From Oryzibacter oryziterrae (GTDB lineage Bacteria > Pseudomonadota > Alphaproteobacteria > Rhizobiales > Pleomorphomonadaceae), in contig NZ_JAKJIC010000009.1 in NCBI RefSeq assembly GCF_021864535.1, forward strand, positions 62,001 to 126,000: DNA of 64,000 nucleotides, read 5' to 3'. Each line of letters begins with the position of its first letter. Within the stretch, counting starts at the first letter, position 1. The notes under the pieces were generated by a model. It was given only the letters and a program-made list of their open reading frames with translations, ran no database searches and was not told where the DNA came from. The position numbers and the translations under genes are program-made. Positions 1-10,953 of the stretch are shown here, piece after piece.

Positions 1-895
1 TCTCGCCGACGACAGCGGCGCTCAGCGGCTTGACCGTGGCGCCACGCGCAAAGACGAAGTCGATGCGGTCATGGTGATCGGAAGGATCGGTCGCCTCTGT
101 GGTCGGCGTCCAGGTGATGCCGGGCTTGGCCACGGGATCGGGGTAGACAGCGCGATAGAGATCGACAAAGCCAGCCTTTTCCAGCTTGGTGGTGCCGGGC
201 CAGGCCACGGGCATCGGCTGGAAGCCGGCCTTGACGGTGCCTTCCGTCCAGTCGCGATGCGACGGTTCGTTGAAGTCACCACCGATCAGCACCAGCGAAG
301 CGCCTTCCTTCTCGGCGACGCCAGCGTCGGCGATCATCTCATCGAAGGACTTGCCGCGCGCGCCCTCGGCAAACTTGATCGCCTCATCCGCCGTCTTGGC
401 GAAGGGATAGTTGCCATAGGGGATGTTGAGCACCTGATAGGGCTGATAGGGGGCATCCGGCAGATTGACGCTGTAGACCGCCACCTTGCGGCCGTCGACG
501 TTGACATTGACGCCGATGTCGCCAGGGCGTCCGCCTTCGATCGGATAGCGGGAGAACACCGCATTGGACCAGATCGCCGGATTGTCACCCTTCTGGTCGT
601 AGTAGTTCATTCCCAGTGCCTTGGCGAGCGCGGCGGCCCGGCTCTCGCCAGCCGGCGGGCAGCTGTCAGCAGTGCAGGGATCGCCTTCGGCCCTGGTCTC
701 GGAGATGGAAATGATATCCGCATTGGCGGCCTTGATGGCTGCCACCGTCTTGTCGATCGTCTCGCCCTTGTTGGCACCGGCGCCATACATGTTGAAGGCC
801 ATGAAGGTGATCTGCGTCTCGGCCATGGCTTGCTGGCTGACGGCAAGCATGGAAACAGCGCCGAGCAAGCCGGCGGCGGCGGTCTTGAAATGCAT
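1..895 (-). CDS. Exported endonuclease/exonuclease/phosphatase family protein, 3' end missing
   Basis: The reading frame is open from an ATG at 895 to the window edge (298 codons visible), so the C-terminus is missing. The first 25 residues form a signal peptide (charged start, Ala/Leu/Val core, cleavage after AMA), so the product is probably periplasmic or secreted. The body has the DNase I-like fold signatures: MAFNMYGAG near the mature start, ISETRAEGD (metal-binding Glu), GGDFNEPSHRDWT (the GDFN motif) and DHHDRIDFVF near the visible end. These proteins cleave phosphodiester or phosphomonoester bonds in nucleic acids, inositol phosphates or lipids. The substrate cannot be read from the sequence. 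The gene stands apart from its rightward neighbour, which is transcribed in the opposite direction. Confidence 0.85.
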   Translation of the reverse strand, partial: MHFKTAAAGLLGAVSMLAVSQQAMAETQITFMAFNMYGAGANKGETIDKTVAAIKAANADIISISETRAEGDPCTADSCPPAGESRAAALAKALGMNYYDQKGDNPAIWSNAVFSRYPIEGGRPGDIGVNVNVDGRKVAVYSVNLPDAPYQPYQVLNIPYGNYPFAKTADEAIKFAEGARGKSFDEMIADAGVAEKEGASLVLIGGDFNEPSHRDWTEGTVKAGFQPMPVAWPGTTKLEKAGFVDLYRAVYPDPVAKPGITWTPTTEATDPSDHHDRIDFVFARGATVKPLSAAVVGE

Positions 896-1055
896 CGGTG
901 GAAACTCCGGAAAGGGAAGATATCGGCGCGGACGGCCAATCGAGATCTTTACCTAGTCCCGGCATATTGCAAAGCCATGACGCAAGGATGCGGCTTGTCG
1001 TCAGGGGCCTGACCGGCTAGACCACGCTCAGGATACCGGCACGGGAGCGATCGTC

Positions 1056-1346
1056 ATGTCCTTTTGGAAGAAGTTGTTCGGCGGCGGCAATTCGGGCGCC
1101 ACTCTGTCCGCAACCGCCCCCACCCAGGAGCACAAGGGCTTCATCATCACCTCGACGCCCTTCAAGGCCGACGGCGGCCAATGGCAACTCTGCGGTGTCA
1201 TCTCTCTTGAGACGCCGGAAGGTGGCAAGCAGGAGCATCGCTTCGTGCGCGCCGACAAGTTCACTGACGTCGATCAGGCCCACGACATCGTCTTCCAGAA
1301 GGGACGCCTGATCATCGACCAGCAGGGCAAGTCAATCTTCAGCTGA
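1056..1346 (+). CDS. HlyU family protein
   Basis: This 96-residue protein begins MSFWKKLFGGG, a short amphipathic start typical of the HlyU family. It then has the family core: a hydrophobic strand (HKGFIITSTP), a strand rich in Gly and Gln, and HRFVRADKF followed by a helix with IIDQQGKSIF at the end. The length matches the family. HlyU in Vibrio is a DNA-binding activator of haemolysin genes. Most alphaproteobacterial members are uncharacterised, and no haemolysin gene is nearby, so the regulatory role is only by family name. A GGGAG sequence lies about eight bases before the ATG. It is a single-gene unit. Confidence 0.75.
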   Translation: MSFWKKLFGGGNSGATLSATAPTQEHKGFIITSTPFKADGGQWQLCGVISLETPEGGKQEHRFVRADKFTDVDQAHDIVFQKGRLIIDQQGKSIFS

Positions 1347-1364
1347 AGCCCATGAACCCAGGCA

Positions 1365-1811
1365 TCAACGCGTGAAGACGCGGCGCAGCCCGGTCAATGC
1401 ACGGGATGCCAGTTGATGCCAGAGATTTGCCGTCGCCGAAAGCGAACCGCAGACGACCACGACCAGCAGCAGGGTCGCCAGGCTATAGTGCTCGCCCGTC
1501 TCGTTGTTGCGCAGGAGATAGGTATCATCGCGCGGCGTCTCCACAGCGGTGATCTGGTAGGTCGCCTGCTGCACCGGCTCCTGTACGCTCGCCAACACCA
1601 GCGAGCGATTGAGCGCACCACCGGCCGAGATTGCCGGCAGCGGCATCGCATGCGCCGACGAGAGGCTCGCGACCAGCAGGGTCAGCATCAGCACCAAGGC
1701 CGTAGCCACGGCCACCATGATCGACGCTCCGGCGCCGACCGCCATCTCGTTTCCACTCCTGGGGGTCAACTCGAACTGGACCTCGTCCTCATGCCGCATG
1801 ATTGCCACCAT
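1365..1811 (-). CDS. Small protein with two membrane segments, unknown function
   Basis: The frame could start at 1931, but I prefer an internal ATG at 1811 (or 1799), because the first 40 residues of the longer version look non-coding (rich in Pro, Ser and Arg). The 148-residue product has a short polar N-terminus, a strong hydrophobic segment (residues about 30-52, ending SSAHA, which could also be a signal peptide), an extracytoplasmic loop of about 50 residues, a second hydrophobic segment (LLLVVVVCGSLSA) and a basic tail. I do not recognise a family. It converges with the HlyU-like gene, leaving 18 bases between the stops. Confidence 0.5.
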   Translation of the reverse strand: MVAIMRHEDEVQFELTPRSGNEMAVGAGASIMVAVATALVLMLTLLVASLSSAHAMPLPAISAGGALNRSLVLASVQEPVQQATYQITAVETPRDDTYLLRNNETGEHYSLATLLLVVVVCGSLSATANLWHQLASRALTGLRRVFTR

Positions 1812-2177
1812 CAGTGATCCGGAACGGTGGGATCGCCGACGCGCCCCCAGTTCCAACACCGATGAGTAGGCCACCCGAATGGGACTGTCAGGCGCCGGGA
1901 ATACGGTTGGGGACTGGAAATGTTGCGGCATTTTTATGGCGTCTCGGCAAGAAGGACGAAATCACCGTCCTGAAGGGGCTGATACGCTTTACGGGATGTT
2001 TCTGGAAAACGTCGTAGCTGGCGAACTATTCCGCATCGTTCAGAATTTTTTAATGATTTCCTTCTGAGGCGACGGAACCGACCAGACAGGACGGGCGTGC
2101 AATGCATCGGCCTCAAATGCGAAAGGCCGGGGACGAGACCCCGGCCTTGCACAGCGTGTGATGGAATACGGCAAAAA
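1812..2177. other. Intergenic stretch upstream of the small membrane protein
   Basis: This holds the terminator of aatA (2123-2148) and presumably the promoter of the leftward small membrane-protein gene. Short open frames run in several directions but none has a good ribosome binding site together with protein-like composition. I see no RNA gene. Confidence 0.5.
2123..2148 (-). terminator. Rho-independent terminator of aatA
   Basis: A perfect 10-bp stem (AAGGCCGGGG with CCCCGGCCTT) encloses a 6-base loop. On the minus strand it is followed by TTTCG. It begins 29 bases past the aatA stop codon. Confidence 0.8.
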
Positions 2178-3446
<1,269 letters not shown>

Positions 3447-3513
3447 CTATTGCGCTGCAGCGCTCCGCGCAAGACGGATTCGTCCGCAACTGCGCGGAAA
3501 AAGGCCTGACGGC

Positions 3514-4665
3514 TTACTGTCCGGGCAACTGATCAGCCGGGCGAACCGCCATGGCAAAGATGGCAATGGCCACTTGCGCCACGGCCAGCAGCACAAAGGC
3601 AACGCCGAGACCGGTGTGGGTCGACAGATAGCCAATGATCGGCGGTCCCGCCAGGAAGCCGCAATAGCCGCAGGTGGCCGCCGCCGCCACGCCCTTGCCG
3701 GACGAGGCAACATTGGCCCGGCCGGCCGCCGTGAAGAACAGCGGCACGAGGTTGGACACGCCGAGACCAGTGAGACCGAAGGCGAGAATGGCAATGTGGA
3801 TCTGGCCGACATAGGTCGCGATCAGGATGCCGATCGCCGCCATGATCGCGCCGAAGCGGACGATGTGCACGGCGCTCTGGCGCAGACGGATGAAGTCACC
3901 GGAGAAGCGCCCGATCGCCATGCCGCCGGCAAAGGCCGCATAGCCGGCCGCCGTCATGGTGGCGTCGGAGTTGAAGGTGGTGCGCATGAAGATGGCGTTC
4001 CAGTCCAGCATCGCCCCTTCAAGCATGAAGCCGAACAGCGTCAGAATGCCGATCACCAGCACTGACCGATCCGGCAACGCGAAATGCGAGCCCGCTTCGC
4101 CCTTGTCGGCCTCGCCGGGCAGCAAACCGGTCACGGCATAGCCGGCCACCACCAGGAAGAAGGCGGTGACGATCAGAAAATGCGTGGTCGTGCCCATGTA
4201 GTTCAGCAACAGCCCCGCCAGCGACGACGCCAGGAAGCCGCCGATCGACCAGGTGCCGTGCAGGCCGGACATGATCGGCCGGGCATATTGCCGCTCCACC
4301 TCTACGGCATGGGTGTTCATGGCAACGTCGTTGACGCCATTGGAGAAGCCGAACAGGAAGGCGCAAAGGCACAGCATCGCCAGCGAAGGCGCAAGGCTGA
4401 GGAGCGGCAACGCCAATACCATCCCCAGGATGGAGTAACGCGTCGGCCCGGCACTGCCAAAGCGCGAGATCAGATAGCCGGCAATCGGCATGGCCACCAC
4501 GGCGCCGCCCGCCAGCGCCAGCAGCGCCAACGACAACTCGCTGTCGGTCAGGTGCAGCTTGTCGCGGATCAACGGCACATTCGGTGCCCAGGAGCCGAAC
4601 AGAGCACCATTGGTACAGAAGACGGCGGCGACCGACCAGCGGGCGCGAGTGGGGGTGGTGCTCAT
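3514..4665 (-). CDS. MFS transporter, YbjJ-like
   Basis: This 383-residue protein has about twelve hydrophobic segments and an N-terminal half resembling YbjJ/FucP-like MFS proteins (FCTNGALFGSWAPNVPLIR in TM1). The substrate cannot be told from the sequence. Its ATG overlaps the stop of the DeoR-type regulator gene by four bases (ATGA), so the two are translationally coupled. Many DeoR-family regulators control sugar or nucleoside uptake, which suggests, but does not prove, that this exports or imports a sugar-like effector. No catabolic enzyme gene accompanies it. The 133 bases between its stop and aatA hold no obvious terminator. Confidence 0.85.
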   Translation of the reverse strand: MSTTPTRARWSVAAVFCTNGALFGSWAPNVPLIRDKLHLTDSELSLALLALAGGAVVAMPIAGYLISRFGSAGPTRYSILGMVLALPLLSLAPSLAMLCLCAFLFGFSNGVNDVAMNTHAVEVERQYARPIMSGLHGTWSIGGFLASSLAGLLLNYMGTTTHFLIVTAFFLVVAGYAVTGLLPGEADKGEAGSHFALPDRSVLVIGILTLFGFMLEGAMLDWNAIFMRTTFNSDATMTAAGYAAFAGGMAIGRFSGDFIRLRQSAVHIVRFGAIMAAIGILIATYVGQIHIAILAFGLTGLGVSNLVPLFFTAAGRANVASSGKGVAAAATCGYCGFLAGPPIIGYLSTHTGLGVAFVLLAVAQVAIAIFAMAVRPADQLPGQ

Positions 4666-5429
4666 GAGGATGTTGACTCTGCGATGGTAAGCGTGACTGC
4701 CGCGGTGATCAGCCGGTCGCGCAGGGTTGGATTGACCGAAGCGTCGGTTACGATCTCGCTCGTCACCGCAAGATCCGCCACGTGATGGGGAGAGATAGTT
4801 CCGATCTTGTCGCCGGTTGCCACGGCGATGGTTGCGGCGGACGCCTCGATCATCGCCCGCTTGACCCAGGATTCTTCATAGTTGTCGGCAGAGAATCCGG
4901 CCTCGGGATCAACGCTGCAGGAGGCGAGTACGCATACGTCGGCGCGCACAGCACGGATTGCGGCAACTGCGGCCGATCCGACACTGCACCGGCCGGCGCC
5001 TTCTAGACGCCCGCCGACCACAATGGTCTCGATCAGTGGACGATCCGCCAGCGCCAACGCGGCCGGCAAACTGGGTGTGATCACCGTCAGGCGGCGGTCG
5101 TAGGGGAGCGCTTCAGCCACGGCGAGCGCTGTTGACCCGCTATCGAGCAGAACCACACACCCTTCCCGGAGCCGTTCGGCCACCACGCGGCCGATCGCCT
5201 GTTTGGCCGAGGTTTGAGAACCGCGTCGCAAGTCAAACTGACGGGGCAATGAGGCTGGCAAGACTGCCCCATGAACGCGCCGGATCAGACCGGCTTGCGA
5301 CAGGCTGCGAAGATCCCGCCTGATGGAATCGTCGGACGTCGAGAAGCGCGTGGCAAGGTCTCCCACGGAGATCCGAGGTTCGGCTGCAAGCAGCAGCAAT
5401 ATTTGGCTCTGGCGCTCTTCAGGGGACAT
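4662..5429 (-). CDS. DeoR/GlpR family transcriptional regulator
   Basis: This 255-residue protein has an N-terminal helix-turn-helix of the DeoR type (ERQSQILLLLAAEPRISVGDLA, then STSDDSIRRDLRSLSQAGLIRRVHGA) and a C-terminal sugar-phosphate-sensing domain (LLDSGSTALAVAEAL, VVGGRLEGAGRCSVGS, VADLAVTSEIVTDAS). In this family the second domain binds a phosphorylated sugar or related metabolite. The gene is the first of a two-gene unit with the MFS transporter. A palindrome overlaying its promoter strongly suggests autoregulation and joint control of the transporter. Confidence 0.88.
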   Translation of the reverse strand: MSPEERQSQILLLLAAEPRISVGDLATRFSTSDDSIRRDLRSLSQAGLIRRVHGAVLPASLPRQFDLRRGSQTSAKQAIGRVVAERLREGCVVLLDSGSTALAVAEALPYDRRLTVITPSLPAALALADRPLIETIVVGGRLEGAGRCSVGSAAVAAIRAVRADVCVLASCSVDPEAGFSADNYEESWVKRAMIEASAATIAVATGDKIGTISPHHVADLAVTSEIVTDASVNPTLRDRLITAAVTLTIAESTSS

Positions 5430-5810
5430 GACAAGGTCCAGTTTGCACGATTATTTATATTTATGCATTATCGTGCAGTCAAGAGTGCACATTCAGGCAA
5501 AGTGGCCCCAGGATCGCGTCACATTTGCAGTCCGTGACTTCAGGCAAACAGCCGGTGTCCTGCGCCGACCCGGCCGCCACCGAGCAAGGTGCGGACATGG
5601 AACGGGCGACAAATGCTCATCAAGCGCGAAAGGATGTCCTCGACATTGCAGCAGCTTCCGTCCCTTTTGATTTTATGAACCGATTCAATATCTGAACTTG
5701 CCTTCGCTGGCAACAAGGACCAGTCAACGGAAAGTGATTGCCCTGACGTAACAAAAGACAGCACTCTTCCGAATGAGGGAAAGGCGACGCCCGTTATCGA
5801 GGAGGAATGC
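5430..5810. other. Divergent intergenic region between deoR and msrP
   Basis: Besides the DeoR promoter, this holds the unmapped msrP promoter. A plus-strand frame at 5597-5695 would encode 32 residues and has AAGGTG before its ATG, but nothing else supports it. I see no terminator or RNA gene. Confidence 0.5.
5444..5482 (-). promoter_or_regulatory. Promoter with palindromic operator for the DeoR-MFS unit
   Basis: On the minus strand there is a TTGACT -35 (5482-5477), a 17-base spacer and a TATAAA -10 (5459-5454). A 34-bp inverted repeat lies over it: arms TGCACGATTAT (5444-5454) and ATTATCGTGCA (5467-5477), matching except for one base pair. The repeat covers the spacer and the -10 and ends 15 bases before the DeoR start codon. 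A further GTGCAC lies at 5485-5490. The position fits repression by the encoded DeoR protein. Confidence 0.75.
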
Positions 5811-6764
5811 ATGCTGATCCGTAATCCACGCCGCTGGGAACTGCCCGAAGCGGCCGCCACGCCCGAGTCCGCCTTCCTGAACCGGCGACAACTGCTAGCC
5901 GGCATGGGACTGGGGGCTGGCCTCATCGCCCTGAGACCGCAGCCGGCTGCGGCGGCCACGCCGTTCGACGGCATCTTTCCGGCCAAACGCAACGAGGCCT
6001 ACAAGCTCGATCGCGAACTGACCCCCGAAGACGTCAACTCGAAATACAACAACTTCTATGAGTTCACCCCTGGCAAGCAGGTCTATGCCGCCATCGGTGA
6101 CTTCAAACCCTTCCCCTGGACGGTGACCATCGACGGCATGGTGGAAGAGGAAAAGAAGCTCGACATCGAGAAGCTGGTTGCCGCCATGCCGGTCGAGGAA
6201 AGACTTTATCGGCACCGCTGTGTCGAAGCCTGGTCGATGACCGTGCCCTGGACCGGCTTCCCGCTGAAGGCGCTCATCGACTACGCCCGCCCGCTCTCCA
6301 GCGCCAAATATGTGCGCTTCGAGACCTTCAGTTCACCCGGCATGGCACCGGAGCTGGGCAACTTCCTCTATCCCTGGCCCTATGTCGAAGGCGTGACCAT
6401 GGAGGAAGGCACAAACGACCTCGCCTTCATGGTGATCGGCGCCTATGGCAAGCCGTTGCTGGGGCAGTTCGGCGCTCCCTTGCGTCTGGCGCTGCCCTGG
6501 AAATACGGCTTCAAGTCCATCAAGTCGATCGTGCGCATCACCTTCACCGACGAGCGTCCGGTGAACTTCTGGCAGCAACTGCAGTCTTCGGAATATGGCT
6601 TCTGGGCCAATGTAAACCCCGACGTGCCGCATCCGCGCTGGAGCCAGGCCGAAGAGCGAGTGCTGGGCTCAGGCGCCTATGTGCCGACGCAGCTCTACAA
6701 TGGTTATGCCGAGGAGGTCGCCGGCCTCTACAAGGGCCTCGAAAGCGAGCCGCTGTTCATGTGA
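5811..6764 (+). CDS. msrP: Protein-methionine-sulfoxide reductase catalytic subunit MsrP
   Basis: MsrP (YedY) is a periplasmic molybdopterin enzyme that reduces methionine sulfoxide in oxidised envelope proteins. The 317-residue protein has a twin-arginine signal (N24-R-R-Q-L-L) and a cleavage region rich in Ala ending near residue 49. The sulfite-oxidase-type molybdopterin fold shows as YRHRCVEAWSM with the molybdenum-ligating Cys137, PLKALIDYARPLS, YPWPYVEGVTMEE and a C-terminal GFWANVNPDVPHPRWSQA. Length is normal. A GGAGGA precedes the ATG. In most genomes the haem-containing membrane partner MsrQ (YedZ) lies next to it and supplies electrons. Here a terminator follows at once and no msrQ is present in the window. 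Confidence 0.95.
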   Translation: MLIRNPRRWELPEAAATPESAFLNRRQLLAGMGLGAGLIALRPQPAAAATPFDGIFPAKRNEAYKLDRELTPEDVNSKYNNFYEFTPGKQVYAAIGDFKPFPWTVTIDGMVEEEKKLDIEKLVAAMPVEERLYRHRCVEAWSMTVPWTGFPLKALIDYARPLSSAKYVRFETFSSPGMAPELGNFLYPWPYVEGVTMEEGTNDLAFMVIGAYGKPLLGQFGAPLRLALPWKYGFKSIKSIVRITFTDERPVNFWQQLQSSEYGFWANVNPDVPHPRWSQAEERVLGSGAYVPTQLYNGYAEEVAGLYKGLESEPLFM

Positions 6765-6790
6765 GGTTGAACCCAAATGGGCAAAAAAAG

Positions 6791-6814
6791 AGCCGGGCAC
6801 GAAGCCCGGCTTTT
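6791..6814 (+). terminator. Rho-independent terminator of msrP
   Basis: An 8-bp stem (AGCCGGGC with GCCCGGCT) encloses a 5-base loop. It is preceded by a run of seven A and followed by TTT, so it could work in both directions. It starts 26 bases past the msrP stop. Confidence 0.85.
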
Positions 6815-7081
6815 GTAAGTTTTGGAATGCGGTTCGCAGGGACGATCCGCACCTTCCAGAGGGGAACAGCTGATGGTTCGACATCGCCGGGAGGAAGAGA
6901 CGATGGAACCAACACATCAGCTGCCCCTGATATGCTCCCTTCGCAGATGCAAAACAAGAAGGCAGACTGCATGTCAGCTATGCAGATTATTCTTCGAGTT
7001 GCCTAATGTGTGGCTTTTGCCACATTCGGGATATCACTCAATTCAAGAAATTTTCTACTATTCTCATGGAGTTGCAACGAA

Positions 7082-7114
7082 AATGGCCAGCCGGTTGTTT
7101 GCCGGCTGGCCATT
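7082..7114 (-). terminator. Rho-independent terminator of the LsrB-type gene
   Basis: A perfect 13-bp stem (AATGGCCAGCCGG with CCGGCTGGCCATT) encloses a 7-base loop. On the minus strand it runs into TTTCGTT. It lies 24 bases past the stop codon. Confidence 0.85.
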
Positions 7115-7138
7115 CGAGTTCTTGCCACAATTGCCCGC

Positions 7139-8029
7139 TCAGTAGTTCCAGCGCTGGGCCTTGGCCACCAGAAAATCGCGGAACGCATGCACGCGCGCCG
7201 AGTTCCGGAGCTCGTCCGGATAGACGAAATAGGTGTCGAAGGACGGCAGATCCACTTCCGGAATCAGCTGCATCAGGCCGGAGTCGGCTTCGACCAGATA
7301 GTCCGGCAACAGCGCAATGCCGACACCGCGCTGCACCGATCGCTTGATCGCCACGAGATTGTTGACCCGCAGCACCGGCAGGCGCGGATTATCATAGGGA
7401 CGACCCACGCTCTCCAGCCAGTTCATGTCGCGCAGATAGGATGGTGCCGCAGCCCCGAAAGTGACGATGCGATGCCCGTCGAGATCCTCGATGGTGCGCG
7501 GTGCGCTGAAGCGCTTGATGTAGACCGGCGACGCATAGAGGTGGAAATGCACGGTGAACAGCTTGCGCTGGATGAGGTCCGGCTGGGTCGGCTGGCGCAG
7601 GCGAATGGCCACGTCGGCCTGCCGCATGGACAGATCGAGTTCCACATCGTCCAGGATCAGCTGCAGCTGCACTTCCGGATAGAGATCGACGAACTCATCG
7701 ACGCGCGAGGTCAACCAGGTGGAGCCAATGCCCACGGTGGTGGTGACGCGCAGGGAGCCCGACGGCCGCTCGCGGCTGTCGGTCAGCCGGCTCTGCACGT
7801 CCTCGAGCTTCATCAGCACATCATGGGCCGCCCGGTAGAGAAGCTCGCCCTGCTCGGTCAGGATCAGTCCGCGCGCATGGCGATGAAACAGCGGCACCCC
7901 AAGATCCGACTCGAGCGCACTGACCTGCCGGCTTACCGCCGACTGGCTCATGCTCAGGGAATCCCCGGCATGGGTGAAGCTTCCAGCCCGCGCGGCCGCA
8001 TGAAAAATGCGCAGCTTGTCCCAATCCAT
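7139..8029 (-). CDS. lsrB: LysR family regulator, LsrB/VtlR type
   Basis: The protein begins MDWDKLRIFHAAARAGSFTH and continues with the LysR winged helix (SMSQSAVSRQVSALESDLG). It follows the LsrB (Sinorhizobium, Agrobacterium) and VtlR (Brucella) pattern closely: FHRHARGLILTEQGELLYR, PSGSLRVTTTVGIGSTWLT, RQADVAIRLRQPTQPDLIQRK near the middle, and a C-terminus ending AKAQRWNY. Those proteins control redox, envelope and small-RNA genes needed for symbiosis or virulence. I chose the ATG at 8029 because family members start there and AGGGGA lies eight bases upstream. An ATG at 8077 with GGAGA before it would add 16 residues. Its place beside trxB is the conserved rhizobial arrangement. Confidence 0.85.
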   Translation of the reverse strand: MDWDKLRIFHAAARAGSFTHAGDSLSMSQSAVSRQVSALESDLGVPLFHRHARGLILTEQGELLYRAAHDVLMKLEDVQSRLTDSRERPSGSLRVTTTVGIGSTWLTSRVDEFVDLYPEVQLQLILDDVELDLSMRQADVAIRLRQPTQPDLIQRKLFTVHFHLYASPVYIKRFSAPRTIEDLDGHRIVTFGAAAPSYLRDMNWLESVGRPYDNPRLPVLRVNNLVAIKRSVQRGVGIALLPDYLVEADSGLMQLIPEVDLPSFDTYFVYPDELRNSARVHAFRDFLVAKAQRWNY

Positions 8030-8188
8030 GATCCAGTTCCCCTGTTGCCCGGTCAGGCGCGGCGCTTTCAGATCCATGACGGTCTCCGTCGACTTGTCAC
8101 CCGGCTGAGGCCGGACAACGGCAATCTTGTCGCACGCTTGTTACCCCACCCAGGTCTTTGCTCCCCCGAGACGCACCTATCGTTACAT

Positions 8189-9520
<1,332 letters not shown>

Positions 9521-9982
9521 ATGAACATGCGTCTCGATCCCATCGATTGGAAAATTCTGCGTGAATTGCAGGCAGACGGACGCATGACCAACGTCGAGCT
9601 GGCCTCGCGCGTCGGCATTTCCGCCCCGCCGTGCCTGCGGCGGGTGCGCGCCCTGGAGGAAGCCGGCATCATCAAGGGCTATCGGGCCCTGCTCGATGAA
9701 AAGTCGCTCGGCCTCGACGCCACGATGTTCGCCTTCGTCTCCCTGTCCTCGCAATCCGAAGCCGAGCTGATGGCTTTCGAAGCGCGGGTTGCCTCCTGGC
9801 CCATCGTCAGGGAATGCTGGATGCAGTCGGGCGAGATCGACTTCATCCTGAAATGCGTGGCACCTGACCTCAAGACCTGCCAGACCTTCGTCATCGAACA
9901 GCTGACCGCAGCGCCCAATGTGGGCACGGTTCGCACCAGCCTGACGCTGCGGCAGGTGAAGAACGAGCCTTCGGTCGCTTGA
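9521..9982 (+). CDS. Lrp/AsnC family transcriptional regulator
   Basis: This 153-residue protein has the Lrp-type N-terminal helix-turn-helix (LDPIDWKILRELQADGRMTNVELASRVG, then SAPPCLRRVRALEEAGIIKGYRALLD) and the C-terminal RAM ligand-binding domain (GLDATMFAFVSL, WPIVRECWMQSGEIDFILKCVAPD, FVIEQLTAAPNVGTVRTSLTLRQVK). The length is typical. Members sense amino acids as dimers or octamers. It is transcribed away from trxB, an arrangement shared with rhizobial genomes. Its stop and that of the ELM1-family gene face each other with only five bases between. Confidence 0.9.
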   Translation: MNMRLDPIDWKILRELQADGRMTNVELASRVGISAPPCLRRVRALEEAGIIKGYRALLDEKSLGLDATMFAFVSLSSQSEAELMAFEARVASWPIVRECWMQSGEIDFILKCVAPDLKTCQTFVIEQLTAAPNVGTVRTSLTLRQVKNEPSVA

Positions 9983-9987
9983 GGGGC

Positions 9988-10953
9988 TCAGCGCCGGTGC
10001 GCTTGCCAGCGCTCCAGAATCAGACGCGCGATTTCGCCGGTGGAGTTGATCGGCTGATAGGTTCCGCTGGCCGGTGCATCAGGAAACCGGCCCACAGAGG
10101 CGTGCTGGCTCAGGGCCGCAATGAAGGCGTCGATCTTCCTGTGACCACCGGACGGATGGAAAATCTGGATGGGCCGGCCGGTGCTGGCCGCCTCTCCGAT
10201 CATGTTGGTGGAGTCCGCCGTCACCACGACTTCGTCCGCTAGCGCAAGTATCGCCAAATAGGGGTTGGCACCCGCGCCGTCCCAAATGTAGACATTGGGC
10301 ATACGTCCCAGCTCGCTCAATGCGGCCCGCAATTCTGCGGGCGTCCGCCGCGACGCGGTGATCATCAGCGAGCGGCCACTCGCCGCCAAGGCGCTCAGCC
10401 CTGCACTGAACGCCTGCTGATCCGCCGCGGAAAACCGCGAATGGCGACTGTTGCCACCGACCAGAACGGCCACGCGCGGCGTCGGCAGCGTCGCCAGAAT
10501 GGCCGGCGGCTCCTCGCGCAAGGCCGCCAAGGCGGCCTCGGAGATCCGATTGGGACCGGTCGTATGGACGACAACAGCGCCCCCTCGCAGCCGGTCATGC
10601 GACTGGACCACCACTAGATCGCCCCCATGCCGGTGCGTCCGGGGATCCTTGAACACAACGGTGAATGTGTCGGGGGATACCCGTTTCAGCTTGCGCACAT
10701 AGGCAATGGCCCGCCGCCCCGTGGCAAGGCAGATGTCGGGAAAGGGCGGACTGAGCGGCGATCCGGATCGTCCCGGGGCCTCACGCGGATCGATGCCCCC
10801 CCAAGGCATGAACCAGGCAAACAGCGACAGCGGCTTGACCCGTCGCACGTCTGGCGAAACGCCAAGTACCTCCGCGACCCCGATCAACGGAATCTCATCC
10901 CCCGCCTTGCCGTCGGTGAGAATCCAGACTGATGGTCTATGGACCTCAACCAT
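9988..10953 (-). CDS. ELM1 family protein, glycosyltransferase-like
   Basis: The 321-residue protein starts at the ATG at 10953 (MVEVHRPSVWILTDGKAGDE). Longer upstream frames are out-of-frame readings of the neighbour. It has the ELM1 (DUF1022) signature: TDGKAGDEIPLIGVAEVLG, CLATGRRAIAYVRKLKR, FKDPRTHRHGGDLVVVQSHD, LVGGNSRHSRFSAADQQAF and ADEVVVTADSTNMIGEAASTGRPIQ, which looks like a GT-B fold nucleotide-sugar site. The name comes from a plant mitochondrial fission factor. The bacterial role is unknown, but the gene sits with lipopolysaccharide glycosyltransferases. Its start overlaps the end of the tandem glycosyltransferase gene by eight bases, so the two form one operon. Confidence 0.85.
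   Translation of the reverse strand: MVEVHRPSVWILTDGKAGDEIPLIGVAEVLGVSPDVRRVKPLSLFAWFMPWGGIDPREAPGRSGSPLSPPFPDICLATGRRAIAYVRKLKRVSPDTFTVVFKDPRTHRHGGDLVVVQSHDRLRGGAVVVHTTGPNRISEAALAALREEPPAILATLPTPRVAVLVGGNSRHSRFSAADQQAFSAGLSALAASGRSLMITASRRTPAELRAALSELGRMPNVYIWDGAGANPYLAILALADEVVVTADSTNMIGEAASTGRPIQIFHPSGGHRKIDAFIAALSQHASVGRFPDAPASGTYQPINSTGEIARLILERWQAHRR

Larger units (their letters stand above)
6765..7138. other. Convergent intergenic region between msrP and lsrB
   Basis: It holds the two terminators of the flanking genes (6791-6814 and 7082-7114). The 260 bases between them are AT-richer than the flanks and have no convincing reading frame. There is no msrQ remnant that I can recognise. 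A small RNA cannot be excluded. Confidence 0.5.

Noticed and set aside
1879-2067. A 62-residue plus-strand frame left of aatA
   Set aside because: No ribosome binding site and no recognisable protein features.
5597-5695. A 32-residue plus-strand frame upstream of msrP
   Set aside because: There is an AAGGTG before the ATG, but the product has no recognised features and nothing else supports translation.
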